This document shows positions 11,901 to 22,800 of a stretch of DNA of 64,000 nt, piece after piece; within the stretch, counting starts at the first letter, position 1; every line of letters begins with the position of its first letter. Position numbers and translations under genes: made by a program. Source of the DNA: Chondrosia reniformis (lineage: Eukaryota; Porifera; Demospongiae; Chondrillida; Chondrillidae); assembly GCA_947172415.1 (NCBI GenBank), contig OX359201.1, forward strand, positions 6,436,501 to 6,500,500. Reading direction: 5' to 3'. Below the pieces are notes generated by a model. That model was not told the DNA's origin. It did no database searches and was given only the letters and a program-made list of their open reading frames with translations.

Positions 11901-14026
11901 CCAAACAACAGCTCTTAATTTACCAATTGGTGCGTACCTTCCAAGTCTGGGACAACCTGTATATGGCAGCACTTTGCAACGCTGCCAGCACCGCCATCAT
12001 GCTGTGAAAGTTCCTCAAATCATGAAGTCTCTACAGAATGGAATTTTAACAGATCATATACTAAATGTACAAAGTTGCATCTCTATAGACACATGCATAT
12101 ATGTATCTGTATCTACGTATATAGCTCCATTGTCGTACTTTTGCGATTTTTATGAAGAATGTCACCATCTCTGTTCTTAGCTTCAAAATGTGTTCTTTTA
12201 GGATCTCTTGCTCCACCCAGAAACACACCTGTTGCCATGGCAACCACAAAGAACATAGTGATTGGTCAGATCAGAGGAGACAATGTACATACGTGATTAA
12301 AATGCTGTGTAAAGTTCAGGATGTTGGGGGCCAATTTGTGCTTGTTTTCATTATCCATCCAACCACAGTTTTGAAACTCCTGAGTTCAGTGGGAAAGCAT
12401 GTTCACTTTGTAAATGTACATGACCTCTTCACTTGTCTTGAAATACAATACACTCACTTCTATGTGGATACGTCTGAATAGCGCCATGTCATGTAAGGTA
12501 AGTTGGTACTGAAGAGAGAGAGAGATGCATAGGAATTAATGCCTAGCCAGGGCAAGGAAGATGGAGAGGGTGAGGGAGATGGAGAGGGTGAGGGAGATGG
12601 AGAGGGTGAGGGAGATGGAGAGGGTGAGGGAGATGGAGAGGGTGAGGGAGAGGGAGAGGGAGATGGAGAGGGTGAGGGAGAGGGAGAGGGTGAGGGAGAG
12701 GGAGATGGAGAAATATACGTACTAATTAATTCACTTCTACATATATAATACATACGTATGTACTGTACATATACAGTTTCAAAGCAGTTTTACGTACGTA
12801 GGTCAGTATAATATCAATGAATGCACCGAATCATCCCTCATTTCCACCTACTAACAACCTTACAAAAAACTACGTATATTCATAATGTCCTGTCACAAGT
12901 TACTGACCTCATCTATTACATGTATGCATACCATAAGTCAGTTATTTAAGACATCAATTGTTATAAAGCATGCACCACCACTCCTCATTCACCCCTCAAG
13001 TGGTAGCAGTGTGATGACTTTATTTAATGTGATTTATAAACCAAATCTGGCCATTTTTACTGATTTCAATTCTTTGTATGGTATGTCAAAATAACAAACA
13101 ACTATATTTATTATTATTATTATTATACATCAATATATTATATCAATTCCCAAGAGCCCAGTTATTATGAGGTATACATTGTCTACATTTGGTAACTATT
13201 AGACAGCTGGCCTACGCATCCAAACAAGGAAGCACCTCATCAGAAACTATCAGCTCCAATAACAAGACTATGCAAACAGAGACACATGTGCACACAAGAG
13301 CATTTACACTCCGTTGCTGGGGCAACCAAGTCAAATTATATTCCACAACCATTGTATAACTATAATAAGAGGCACTTTGACCTCTTATTATAGTTATACA
13401 ATGTGATATCCCATCGATAACTCAGTAAACACCTAAAGCTTGCGTTATCCCACAAAGATGTAAGAAAAGCCTGGGGGTGGAGTGTATCACTATTACTTAC
13501 AGCAACAGAATCAGGTGACTGCTTCCTCAGCTCAAACAACTTGTCATCATAGCTAGCTGTTTTGACAAACATCCAGCCCCAGCCATCCACCTCTTCTGTA
13601 GCCTGCTCCTCAGGAGAGACACTTCTGGACTCACGATATGATGATGTGGCAGGTGTCTGTGAAAGAAGGAGCAGTCTTATCAGTCAAAGGAAACCACAAG
13701 TGGTTTGATCTTTCTCAATGAACATAAATAAGTCATTTCTAATAGTGTTGTCGTGATTGGAATACCACTTACATATTGTAGGGCCATTAATTAATACAAG
13801 GTATTAATTAATTCATTGTAGGGCAATTAATTAATACAAGGTATTAATTAATTCATTGTAGGGCCATTAATTAATACAATGATAATTGGACAGTCAGTCC
13901 ATTTGTACATAAATTTGTGCTCACCTGCGGAGGAGAAAGGCTCTGTACAGCAGTGTTGTTAGACTCCATGCAGTAGTCCGCCACCATACAGGAGACTTGT
14001 GCATCAAACAGCCTCCTCTTTGACAT
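5982..14026 (-). CDS. RALGPS: RalGPS-type guanine nucleotide exchange factor (RasGEF + PH)
   Basis: RalGPS proteins activate Ral GTPases through a Cdc25-like RasGEF domain and bind phosphoinositides with a C-terminal PH domain. Exons on the minus strand: 13925-14026 (start ATG), 13501-13656, 12458-12508, 12139-12228, 11938-12030, 11633-11700, 11517-11572, 11043-11116, 10774-10822, 9116-9206, about 8879-8923, 8671-8820, 8320-8608, 7653-7771, 7203-7275, about 7086-7132, about 6750-6810, about 6580-6670, and 5982-6151. Diagnostic blocks are VCFWVEQEILKEHILKLRTE, NFHSMMAVLAALQSAAI, RDRQTFEKL, LYLMDLSYL, YLSSINFIDELQK, the linker GHRKSRSLG, LLDDSVLE-like SLIDDSVLDHSPG, and the PH end TVRFTAATPSEAEDWV. 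Most phases match across junctions. Not resolved: one RasGEF exon expected between 13501 and 12508, and the join near 7086/6810. Vertebrate paralogues RALGPS1/2 cannot be told apart here. Confidence 0.9.
7313..7645. repeat. 23-bp minisatellite x about 14 (RALGPS intron)
   Basis: The unit contains GGCCACACCCACTTGGGACA. It fills most of the intron between exons 7653-7771 and 7203-7275. Because 23 is not a multiple of three and the unit lacks stops, long repetitive frames open in several frames on both strands; these are not genes. Confidence 0.95.
7799..8262. repeat. 21-bp minisatellite x about 22 (RALGPS intron)
   Basis: The unit is ATGGGAT(A/G)GTCATGTGACTG with a final G; copies differ almost only at one A/G position. 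It makes up nearly the whole intron between exons 8320-8608 and 7653-7771. Each unit carries GTCATGTGAC, a palindromic CATGTG-type E-box. The (SHMTIPS)n and (TGWDGHV)n frames across it are artefacts of a 21-bp (7-codon) period. Confidence 0.97.
9256..9625. repeat. 35-bp minisatellite x about 10 (RALGPS intron)
   Basis: The unit contains GGGGTACACAAGGGGACC and TCTAGAGATGCCCCAGG. It lies in the RALGPS intron between exons 10774-10822 and 9116-9206. Copies are nearly identical, which suggests recent expansion or homogenisation. Confidence 0.95.
9832..10448. repeat. About 58-bp minisatellite x about 11 (RALGPS intron)
   Basis: The unit contains GTCGTCATGGAGACACAGAG, TTAAGCCTTATAGGCAGGCA and GTACATAAGGCAGGG. 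Two length variants differ by a CA dinucleotide after GGCAGG and are interspersed. It shares an intron with the 35-bp array. Confidence 0.95.
12548..12712. repeat. 18-bp/6-bp GA-rich array next to a RALGPS 3' splice site
   Basis: Purine-rich on the plus strand (GAGGGAGATGGAGAGGGTG units), hence pyrimidine-rich on the RALGPS sense strand. It ends about 40 bases upstream of the acceptor of the exon at 12508. The poly-(GEGD)/(PS) frames are artefacts. Confidence 0.9.
13315..13440. repeat. Dispersed repeat copy with perfect 22-bp hairpin
   Basis: The flanks (GCTGGGGCAACCAAG, ATATTCCACAACC, GATAACTCAGTAAACACC) recur in opposite orientation at about 48494-48582. Within this copy 13351-13372 and 13381-13402 form a perfect 22-bp inverted repeat with an 8-base loop. 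It lies in a RALGPS intron where one RasGEF exon is expected but not seen. Confidence 0.75.
13776..13880. repeat. AT-rich tandem repeat (about 46 bp x 2.3)
   Basis: The unit contains TTAATTAATACAAGGTATTAATTAATTCA and TTGTAGGGC in the first RALGPS intron. Each unit is itself close to palindromic (TTAATTAAT against ATTAATTAA). Confidence 0.8.
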
Positions 14027-14807
14027 TACGTACCAGTACAACACACCTGCAGAAGGGAATACACCAATCTTGTTGAACTGAACTGTACATATACAGACTG
14101 ATTGAGACATCAATCTTGGGGGTTCAAAGAGGACTATCCTTTTATTAAACCTTACCTCACTGACCGAATACACATAACATAAGTAGAGTACCAGCAAGGG
14201 AAGACAAAGTTCAGAGTACTTTCCTAGCTATACAGGAACTTAGCTAAGTACATTTTACGCTACAGAAGCCGAGTTAAGCTTAACTGATCAGATGATATCA
14301 CGCGATGGATATAGGTATCTTGGGTCATCGGTGCAGCACTGAATGGATAGTTATCATTCCACTACGTTCATAGCTAACTTTGCATCCAGACCGAAATAAC
14401 ACAGTGACGCTTCGTGTAGATAGTCTTTAATTAGACATCTCGAGCGAGGAAAACTGAATTAGATAATGCATTATGTTGGTTAATATAATACGTATGTGTG
14501 AAAAGCGTCACTAGGCAGGCATAAGAAACGCAACGCATCCTGCGCGCAGGTTATTTAGAGGAGGGAACAACAGAAGCGAGAGGTTACACTAGACAGGCTA
14601 GCGATGTGAGAGGACCGGAGCCAGTAGTGGGAGGTCACTCTAATCTGCTAAAGAAATAAGGACTGTCTCTCCTAAATTCTTGCATCAATGAATTGCATTA
14701 TCTTATCAGTCAAACTATAGCGCTATTCACTTACCGTCTTAGAGTATTCTTGAGGCTGGAAGCGGAAAGGTGCAGGAGGTTAAACTCTTCCTACACAGAA
14801 AGCTGTA
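14027..14807. other. Upstream region of RALGPS, no gene seen
   Basis: No coding sequence recognised. It presumably contains the RALGPS promoter and 5' untranslated exon(s), and lies between the RALGPS start codon and the left inverted repeat of the SWIM/YqaJ element. Confidence 0.4.
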
Positions 14808-14865
14808 TATAGAGAGGTTGCAGAAGGCGTGGCTTCGGCGACGGCGGCCATGTTGGATTACAACC
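14808..14865 (+). repeat. Left terminal inverted repeat of SWIM/YqaJ element
   Basis: Begins TATAGAGAGGTTGCAG and ends GGCCATGTTGGATTACAACC; it pairs with 17033-17091 in inverse orientation. The middle 22 bases are not conserved between the arms. Confidence 0.8.
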
Positions 14866-15066
14866 AGCATAGTACGGTACCAGACAGAATAAACTGAACG
14901 TTTTGCCAGAGACGTACAGGTAACAACTTTAACACCATACGTGTAAATTTTCTTTCATTAACACCCTAGAAGCGCTTATGTACGAGTTATAAACAGGTAT
15001 TAATACGTATGTCTACGGTTCAATTTTTTCTGTCTGGTGCCGTACGTATACAAATTTCGTATAGTT

Positions 15067-17020
15067 TTAGCCTTTGCAGTAACAGAAGACAGTATCATGG
15101 GTGGGATGTTGCAAAATATTGGTTTCAGTAGAAGTGACCACAGGCCTAGGTGGACGTGAAAACCACTTTCCAAGAAGCTCTGGTAGAACTGCTTTTTCAA
15201 ATAATGCTTTCACCTTTGGAACATTTGACAACCAGATATCTTCATCAGGATATATCCTCTCAATATGAATATCATCATTCGTCCAGACAATAAAATCACA
15301 AAACATACGTGTTGTACAAAACAGCTGACATTGTACCTATTAAATAAAAGGTATATAGGGTAAACTAACAATAGATGAACATATATGTTGCAGATAGCAA
15401 TTACCCTTTAAACATACACAACCAATCCTAGTATATTATATTAAACATTATTAATGGATTTTCCAGTGCATTGTCTTGAGGCATATTTTACCTGATAGTA
15501 GTATGGATGATTTCTTTTTAGCTGGTAAGTTTTGTCTGGTAGTTCCTCCAAACAAAAGCCAGTATCTTCTATGGCTGCTTTAATGGTGTCATCTCTATGA
15601 CAGTATGAACACTGCAAAAATAGGTATCATAAAGATAGTTAACATGTACTTGAAGTACATGCATAATTATAAACTTGCCTTGACTTCACAAATTCCATCA
15701 CCACAGCAAAGACAGGCTACCACACCATCTGGTGAAGCTCCAATAAATGGATATTCAGTACAAATAAAAAATCCACAATCAGAAAGTGTGAACGTTTCAT
15801 GCTGAGTTTCTGAGTGTGAAGCATATCTGTCACGAGCAATACGCTCATGATCACAACCCCAAATAGTAGCAGCACTCTTAAATTTTGATAATTCAGGATG
15901 GCAAATGGCTAAGACTAGGCTCTCAGAGGGCATAGTAGGATTAGTGTGACAGGCTGCCCTAAATTTAGATGCAGTAATTCGCCCTGCTCGCATTCTGTTC
16001 CATATGCGAGACTGTAACTGACCCCTAGTTGCCTCTTCAACAAGTAAAACTTGAGTAGGTGTCACATTAATGGTTGTTTCAATAGCAAGCTGAAGTAGTT
16101 CGTAATACCCTAAACTCAGATGGTCTGGTTTGTATAAATCTGTGAGCACACTAGGCAAATCAGAAGCTAGAGAAGTAGGTATGTACTTATCTGAATGGTC
16201 TTTTACCACTGACAGGATCGCTGGCTTGTTAGAACATAATGACAACGAACTAAAAAAACTTTCGAGTTCTTTGACAGAGGGAGGGCTTACACTAGATTTA
16301 GTACATACATTGCTGGCAGTGGGTGATACAGATGGAGTTGAATGCAGTGAATCATTAAGTGATGATTTTCTTAGCTTAATATCTTTGATTGTGGAGTATG
16401 GCACTTCCTTAATAGAAGTAGGTATCACCCAATAAGCCTTTTTTTTGGGTAACAGTCATGGAATCCCTTAAATGTACACCAGCTTCCACAGCCCACAAAA
16501 GCAAACCTACATGTGAGCAACTCTCGCCTAATCCAGCCATACAATTGCAATGTGCAGCCAGAATCTTGCCATTACATTCTGCAATGACCCAAGGAATTAG
16601 TGGCTTTTCCCGTAATTTCTGTGAGTGATTGACCTACAGTGAAAATAACAGTCCTAATGTCTAGACAGGCAATCATTAGTATATGGCTATATGCATACTA
16701 ACCTTAGCAATAATAACTCTTTTATCAGCAACTACATTTACAAGGATATCTCTAACCCACCCTGAAGTAAATCGCTGGTAGCACTCGAGGCTCTTGTAGT
16801 TTAGCAAGTCCTCTTGAGTGTAGGGACTAGGAGAGAATAGCAAATACATACCGACGTGTATGTATGCGGTAGCCGGCCACAAGTCAACATCGTCTTTCCA
16901 AATCGCCTTTGGCAATTCATACGGATCAGCGCCATCCAAGAGAGCAAGTTTTTCGCTATATCTACGCTTGGAATCGCCATCAGAAATAGTTTTAGAATAG
17001 TCGGGTAGAAAAGAAGCCAT
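15067..17020 (-). CDS. SWIM zinc-finger/YqaJ-like nuclease protein, frameshifted in a homopolymer
   Basis: YqaJ-fold proteins are relatives of lambda exonuclease (PD-(D/E)XK superfamily); SWIM domains bind nucleic acid or protein. Exons on the minus strand: 16703-17020 (ATG), 15679-16633, 15492-15611, 15067-15336 (stop), about 550 residues. The SWIM motif is [18 protein letters not shown] (CxC...CxH). YqaJ motifs follow: [25 protein letters not shown], and the catalytic pair GASPDGVV ... ICEVK. The C-terminus ends in FCYCKG. A run of 8 T at 16439-16446 (plus strand) breaks the frame: family proteins read TQKKAYWV here, which needs 7. Intron 2 appears to use a GC donor (AAG|GCAAGT at 15679/15678). 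The gene may be a recent pseudogene, or the extra base may be an assembly error. Confidence 0.8.
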
Positions 17021-17032
17021 CTTTTCAAGATA

Positions 17033-17091
17033 GGTTGTAATCCAACATGGCCGACAGCCGTTTTTGATTGCGAAACTGCAACCTCTCTATA
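17033..17091 (-). repeat. Right terminal inverted repeat of SWIM/YqaJ element
   Basis: The reverse complement begins TATAGAGAGGTTGCAG and ends GGCCATGTTGGATTACAACC, like the left arm. It lies only 60 bases before the TPC2 start codon, so it is part of the upstream region of both the SWIM/YqaJ gene and TPC2. Confidence 0.8.
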
Positions 17092-17150
17092 GGACTAACT
17101 AACGGCGTCTTGTAGACTTTGATATAATGATATTCATGACTTAAATCAAG

Positions 17151-19529
17151 ATGGCCGATGCTGGAACAAGGGAATTATCAGTTCCAAATGATACTCGCCA
17201 CACACACGACCGAGAGGATATCTGGCTCCTAGGATCGCTCCAACACTCGTACGGTCTCAGTCAGACCACCCGGAAGGACGATGAAGATGCCATAAACCGA
17301 GCAAAGGTCTTTATCGATGACTCCATTAACTACCGTTCCATCCATCATGCAACTGATGCGTTAGCCCTTAAATTATACAAGATACATTATTCGAAAGTAT
17401 GGCAGTGGCTTTACACTATCGTTTTGTCAGTTCTATTGCTGCTTGCGTTCGTAGAATATCCTTCATCACTGACCTTGACGTCCGACTCGAGAGTGATTCG
17501 TCCTCAGACGGACCCTCCATGCGGTGTCACCGAGTCGGTGGAGCTCATCTGTTTAATCGTGTTTCTTATAGATTTTACACTTAAATGTAGAGTTTTTGGA
17601 ATCAAGAGGTCTCTAAGGCGACCCTGGATGTGGGCCTATGTGATTTGCACCCTATTCTCTTTTGTGGATGTGATGGTATCGTACGGACTTTGTCCGGACT
17701 ATTCCGAATATCCGTATAGAGTTCGGAGGCTGCTAAGACCGGTATTTTTACTTCAAGCTTCTTCTCTGATGAAGAAGATGACCAACGCCTTGAAAAAGAC
17801 TCTAAGAGAAATTCTTGGTGTTCTCTTCTTCTTGGCCATGCACGTATACCTGTTTACAATAATAGGGATGTTAATTTTTCAGACTCAGTGTCTACCGATT
17901 GCTAACTTGAGCAACCAGACTGACTCTTCTTATCAGTTTGGTAATGAGTTCCATAATACCACAAGTAATCCTGAAGGAGAAAAATACTTTACAACATTTT
18001 GGATAGCATTGGTGAATATGATTGTTTTGTTAACAACTGCCAATCATCCTGATATTATGATTCCAGCTTACAATGAGTCAAGGTTTTATTCGATATTCTT
18101 CATTCTCTTCATCCTCAGCGGCCTCTATGTCCTCATGAACATCATGATGGCAGTAGTTTATAACAGATTCCGTGGGTTTCTTGCTACTTCAGTACAAAGT
18201 AGCTTTAATCGACATCGTGTGGCTCAATTTGCTGCTTTCGTAGTCCTTGCCAACCGCACTAGAGATCAGCAAAGGCTTACTGGTGCACAGCTGGGGTCTG
18301 ATAAGAGTTATGTAAGACTGCTCTTACAAGAGGCCAATGTGAAGAAGAGTCACGCCAGCTTAATGTCAGAAAGATTAGAGACAATTGACAGTGACCTCAT
18401 CACTTGGAAAGAGTTTAGAAGAGTCTTTTCAATCCTTCAAGAGACACCTCGCAACGAAAAGAAGAAGAAGGGATTCAGATCTTCTCGTTACAGAACAGTG
18501 GCCTGGATGCAGTTTATTATGAAACATCGATACACAAACTATGTCTCTCTCTTCGTTTCCCTTTCAAACTGTCTCATTATAACTCTGGAACTCATATACC
18601 GGTGCAGTACCTCTGAAATTCCCTCTACTCGATACGCTCTTGGTCTTTTAAATTTGCTCTTTGTCATTTATTATTGTCTGGAGGTTGCTGTGAATGTGAT
18701 TTTGTTGAGACGGTATTACTTTAGTATGTGGAGAAATATCTTTGATATCATACTCACTGCTCTAATATTATTTGTTACGATTGCTTATGGGTTTGTTGAG
18801 GGCGAGTTTGATGGTTCTATTCGATTTAGGAAAAGAACCACAGAAGACTACAACACAAGCAGTGGTAAAGCAAGTCACATCCTCATAGTTGTTATTGACA
18901 TTCTAATTCTTTTACGTCTCTTGAGAATCATCCCTCACATTAAGATCCTTCGTCAGATAGCCAGCACTATAATCCACCTCTTTGCCAACCTGAGAGCTTA
19001 CTTTGGATTGATGGTTTGTATATATTACTTCTTTGCTATTCTTGGAATGATGATTTTCAAAGATGTCAAATTCAGTCCTTCAGATCATGAGAGTCAGAAA
19101 TGTGGTACCTATCAACATGAGGAATACTTTGCCAACAATTTTGGAGACTTTGCTGCCTCTCTGGTTGTTTTATATGATGTAATGGTGGTGAATAACTGGT
19201 TTATTATCCTAAATGCATTCTCTGAACGAGTTCCAGGTTGGGCTCAATTGTACTTTATCCTCTGGTGGTTGATGTCTACTGTTATAGGAATTAGCTTGCT
19301 TGTAGCACTTCTCCTGGAAGCTTTCATCACAAAATGGGAGGCAACTGTCACAATTAAGAAGGAGAGGGAGAACTTAAACCTGTACTCCTCAAGCACAGTC
19401 TATGAAGATGAAGATGACCCCATGGATGAAGACATCGTTGATACACTGAAGAGAGATTTGAAGGAACCAGAAGATGAAGAATTGATCAGTGAGCTGCTTT
19501 CCCATGGAGAGCTCAAACTGCAATATTAA
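17151..19529 (+). CDS. TPCN2: Two-pore channel 2 (endolysosomal cation channel), intronless
   Basis: TPCs are dimeric endolysosomal channels gated by PI(3,5)P2 and linked to NAADP calcium release; each subunit has two six-helix repeats. The 792-residue single exon has both repeats. Repeat I (about residues 80-330) has the filter region LLTTANHPDIMIPAY at about residue 293. Repeat II (about residues 450-715) has MVVNNW at about residue 678. TPC2 hallmarks include YRSIHHATDA, PPCGVTESVEL, the basic RRLLRPVFLLQASSLMKK patch (PIP2 site in the mammalian protein) and the acidic tail DLKEPEDEELISELLS. The first ATG gives a cytosolic N-terminus of normal length. Lack of introns contrasts with RALGPS, COLGALT and POLK around it and could mean an ancient retrocopy (inference). 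Confidence 0.95.
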   Translation: MADAGTRELSVPNDTRHTHDREDIWLLGSLQHSYGLSQTTRKDDEDAINRAKVFIDDSINYRSIHHATDALALKLYKIHYSKVWQWLYTIVLSVLLLLAFVEYPSSLTLTSDSRVIRPQTDPPCGVTESVELICLIVFLIDFTLKCRVFGIKRSLRRPWMWAYVICTLFSFVDVMVSYGLCPDYSEYPYRVRRLLRPVFLLQASSLMKKMTNALKKTLREILGVLFFLAMHVYLFTIIGMLIFQTQCLPIANLSNQTDSSYQFGNEFHNTTSNPEGEKYFTTFWIALVNMIVLLTTANHPDIMIPAYNESRFYSIFFILFILSGLYVLMNIMMAVVYNRFRGFLATSVQSSFNRHRVAQFAAFVVLANRTRDQQRLTGAQLGSDKSYVRLLLQEANVKKSHASLMSERLETIDSDLITWKEFRRVFSILQETPRNEKKKKGFRSSRYRTVAWMQFIMKHRYTNYVSLFVSLSNCLIITLELIYRCSTSEIPSTRYALGLLNLLFVIYYCLEVAVNVILLRRYYFSMWRNIFDIILTALILFVTIAYGFVEGEFDGSIRFRKRTTEDYNTSSGKASHILIVVIDILILLRLLRIIPHIKILRQIASTIIHLFANLRAYFGLMVCIYYFFAILGMMIFKDVKFSPSDHESQKCGTYQHEEYFANNFGDFAASLVVLYDVMVVNNWFIILNAFSERVPGWAQLYFILWWLMSTVIGISLLVALLLEAFITKWEATVTIKKERENLNLYSSSTVYEDEDDPMDEDIVDTLKRDLKEPEDEELISELLSHGELKLQY

Positions 19530-19864
19530 CGGCTATGTATTCACTTGCGAGTACTACAGAATGTATAATATAATATTTGAGCACAGCCATATGTAAAGTA
19601 TTATTTTTGTCAAGTTTTTGCAATTGTGTAACTCAAGATTGATTGTGAACCATTTAAGACCCTATGTGCATGTCAACTTTATATACAGGAAATGTTCAGA
19701 TCACCTGTATAATAATAATAATAGTATAGATTTATTATATAGTGACACATGCATAAATTAATTTTGAAGTTAAATTTTTTAATTATATATACTGTTAAAT
19801 CATGAGATGGATATTGTGTGTGTACAATTCAATCAAAACAGACTCCTAATAAATCAGTACAGTG
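19530..19864. other. Intergenic between convergent TPCN2 and COLGALT
   Basis: AT-rich sequence without coding potential. It presumably contains both 3' untranslated regions; an AATAATAATAATA run lies near 19710. Confidence 0.5.
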
Positions 19865-22800
19865 TTACAGTTCTTCCTTTGGCTTGCTTGAGGCCTCCTG
19901 TATCTCTTTCAATCGTTTCTCCATCTCCTCTCTCTTCTTGTACTCGTTTCTCTTCCACTGTAGCCAGTTTCCGGGAGGCTCTGTGTCACTGAAGTAACCC
20001 ATATCTCCCACATAGTGGGTGGGGAATATCAGCAAAGGATGAGTGGAATATGCTATCAGATTATGCTTTGGAAAGTGTTTGGACCATTCATAACTACAGA
20101 TCAGCACAGAGGTAGGAATTTTAATAAAATAAGCTTAAGAGATATGAACATGATAAATTAAGCTGGGAGAGGTAGGAACATATATTATAGGTCAACAGAG
20201 AAATGCACTATATCCATATACAGTTGTGGTTGCTAGCCAACTCACTTTGGATGCTTATCAAACATTATCGGAAGGAATTCGTCAACAGGAAGTATCTTTT
20301 TGAGTGGTTCTGCCAGCAGTAACTTCTCCACTCCACTCCTAGACAGGAGGTAGCCAAGTGTCCAGTAGGAGTAGTCTGGAGAGACAATAAAGTCCACTTC
20401 TTCATGCACCTGTTCCAGTTCTCCATGAAGTATCTTTCTACCTACATATCTGAGCACAAGCTAACAAACTAAAGTTCAAGCCTGTCTGTTTCCATGACAA
20501 CCACCTACATCAAATCCCAGTATATATCCTTCTCCTTCATTGTATTAATAACCTTCTTTAAATTTTGTTTAAAGTCAAATACAAAATCAATGTCATCCTC
20601 CAAAATAAATATCCTCTCCCATCCCTCTTCGGCCATCTAGAGATATGACAGTATTATCACAGGGTGTTCATAGAACACGTACACAGGCATGTACGGTAAG
20701 GTAGAGGTATACACTGACCTCCTGCCAAATGAAGTAGTGGCTCAGAAAACATCCAATTTCGCCCATAGTCATAGGCCTACAAATAGGTTGTAACAAAAGG
20801 CATTGACATTAACCACCATCAGTGCAGTTGTTTGATCAGAAAAGACTATTTTTGCTTCAAAGGTATACATAAGTACAAAAGATATGTAGTCCCAATGCAT
20901 GTTGATAATAATATGTAGCATATTCATGAGAAATAAGATATGGATACTGCCTTTGATTTAAGGTAATGGACACAAATTAGCGACAGTTCTACAGTGTGCA
21001 CCTTTCTCCCCAAGGATCCAACCAGTCAGGCAGTCTTTGCATTCCAAGCTCTTCCAAGTAGCTATCATTGAGTCGTCTATAGCAGAATTAAGATTAGTAA
21101 TTACACCAGACCAGATAGACAGTTACCAACCAACCTTCCATCCACTGCTGGGAAGTAGGTAAAGTTAATTCTAAGCTCATTTAAAGCTGCAAACATTCTG
21201 TTTCGCCTCATAGGCACTCTCTCCAAGTTTATCATGTAAATCTACATGCACATTCAAGTATATGGGCACAGGACAAAATAAGCATTTATTAAAGCCTTTA
21301 GCCCATAGGGCTACTATTCTAGGCACCCATTATATATATATATTACCTGCTCTAACCCAAAGTCTTCCAAAGGATCCAAATAGGTGGGTGGACTGATGTA
21401 CTTTGAGACGGGAATAGGGCAATGGTTAACTGAGGGAGAGATAGGACGAGAGAGGGAGTGAGAGATTCAAACTACTACTAATCTTTTTTTACATGTTGAT
21501 GGACATATTGTATACCTAGTGTTTTAATTTTGAAATTTACAAAGTCGTTCCTTGACTCTTCCAAAGTGAGGACATCTTTGGGAGATAGCATATAGCCAAA
21601 GACATCACTGTTAGTCACAAACATGGGCAACCCTAAAGGTGGAGAAGAAGCAGCTCTCAATGACCCAGCATTATAAGACATTCTCACACATACCAGCATG
21701 AATTGCTGAGTCAGCTAATATGACTATGTCATCAATCTCTCCCTTAAACTGCTCATGAGGTGGATAATACGTTAGTTTCTCCGAGCCAGCCACTCGCAGG
21801 TCAATCAGAAGAACTGAATGTATCATTGCAGCCTCAAAAGTACCATTTGTCTGCCAATTTCTAATTGGCAGATATTTGTCTGTTCTTCTATAGTATCCCT
21901 AATACACCACAAAGAGCTCAATAAAGCAATTCAGTGTCTTTCTTAATTAAACAATGGCAGACTCACAGATTTGTCTGTACCACACCAAAAGTTGGAGTAT
22001 GTCTCCTTCGTGTTTGCAGTTGTGAGCATGGGCCCAATGATTGGTCTAAAGGCATCAGAACTCAAAGTCACTGACAGTACAACCCTAGTTCTTAGATGAT
22101 AGGAATTTCTTCTAATTGTGCTAAACTTATCTTTAAGATGGTTCAACTTTTAGTCTTTTGAGCGTCTAGAGATGCAGTTGGTTCTTTTAGGATTCGGATG
22201 TTTTAACCCTGGGGGGTTCATCATTTGCTGAAGAAGACCCCAGGGTCAAAACGTGGAAATGAAAAGATGAACCATCTCAAAGATAATCCTAGATGATGAG
22301 TTATCTAAATAACATGCTCCTGTGTCTATTAGTATTTTGCTAAAACATACACGTCAATTACAGAGTTTTGGATGAGGATTATACTTAAAACATATGATAA
22401 ATGTGCTGCTATATAAAGCATTCGTACTTCTTTTCATTGACTAGGACTTTCAGTGTCTGGTTATTCACAAGGAAATTATCTACGTCCACAAACTACAGAA
22501 TACAAAACAGCTGCAAGATAATACTGTTCAAATGGACTAATATTAACATATTATTAAACAATATATACCCATTTTATCAAAGATAGACCAATATATACCT
22601 ATTTTATCAAAGGTAGACTACTTGAACTGTAACAATATGAATCTCAATACAAAAGGTGCAATCTATTCACACTCACTACTAACCCATCATTTAACCAGTT
22701 TAATTGTTGAAGTTGGTGTACTATTCCATTTCTATACCCAGCTAAGAGACACTTGTATAACATAGCTTTTAATCATAGATGCACAGAACCCATTGCTATG

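Larger units (their letters stand above)
14808..17091. mobile_element. Candidate 2.28-kb DNA element: inverted repeats around a SWIM/YqaJ gene
   Basis: The left arm 14808-14865 and right arm 17033-17091 are inverted copies. The outer 16 bases (TATAGAGAGGTTGCAG) and inner 20 bases (GGCCATGTTGGATTACAACC) match exactly, while the roughly 22 bases between differ. The outermost TATA is found at both ends, so either TA or TATA could be the target duplication. The single gene inside (15067-17020, minus) starts 13 bases from the right inner arm. The arrangement is that of a small cut-and-paste transposon, but no known transposase is present. Alternatively, the repeats could be a promoter-proximal duplication. 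More copies in the genome would decide. Confidence 0.6.
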
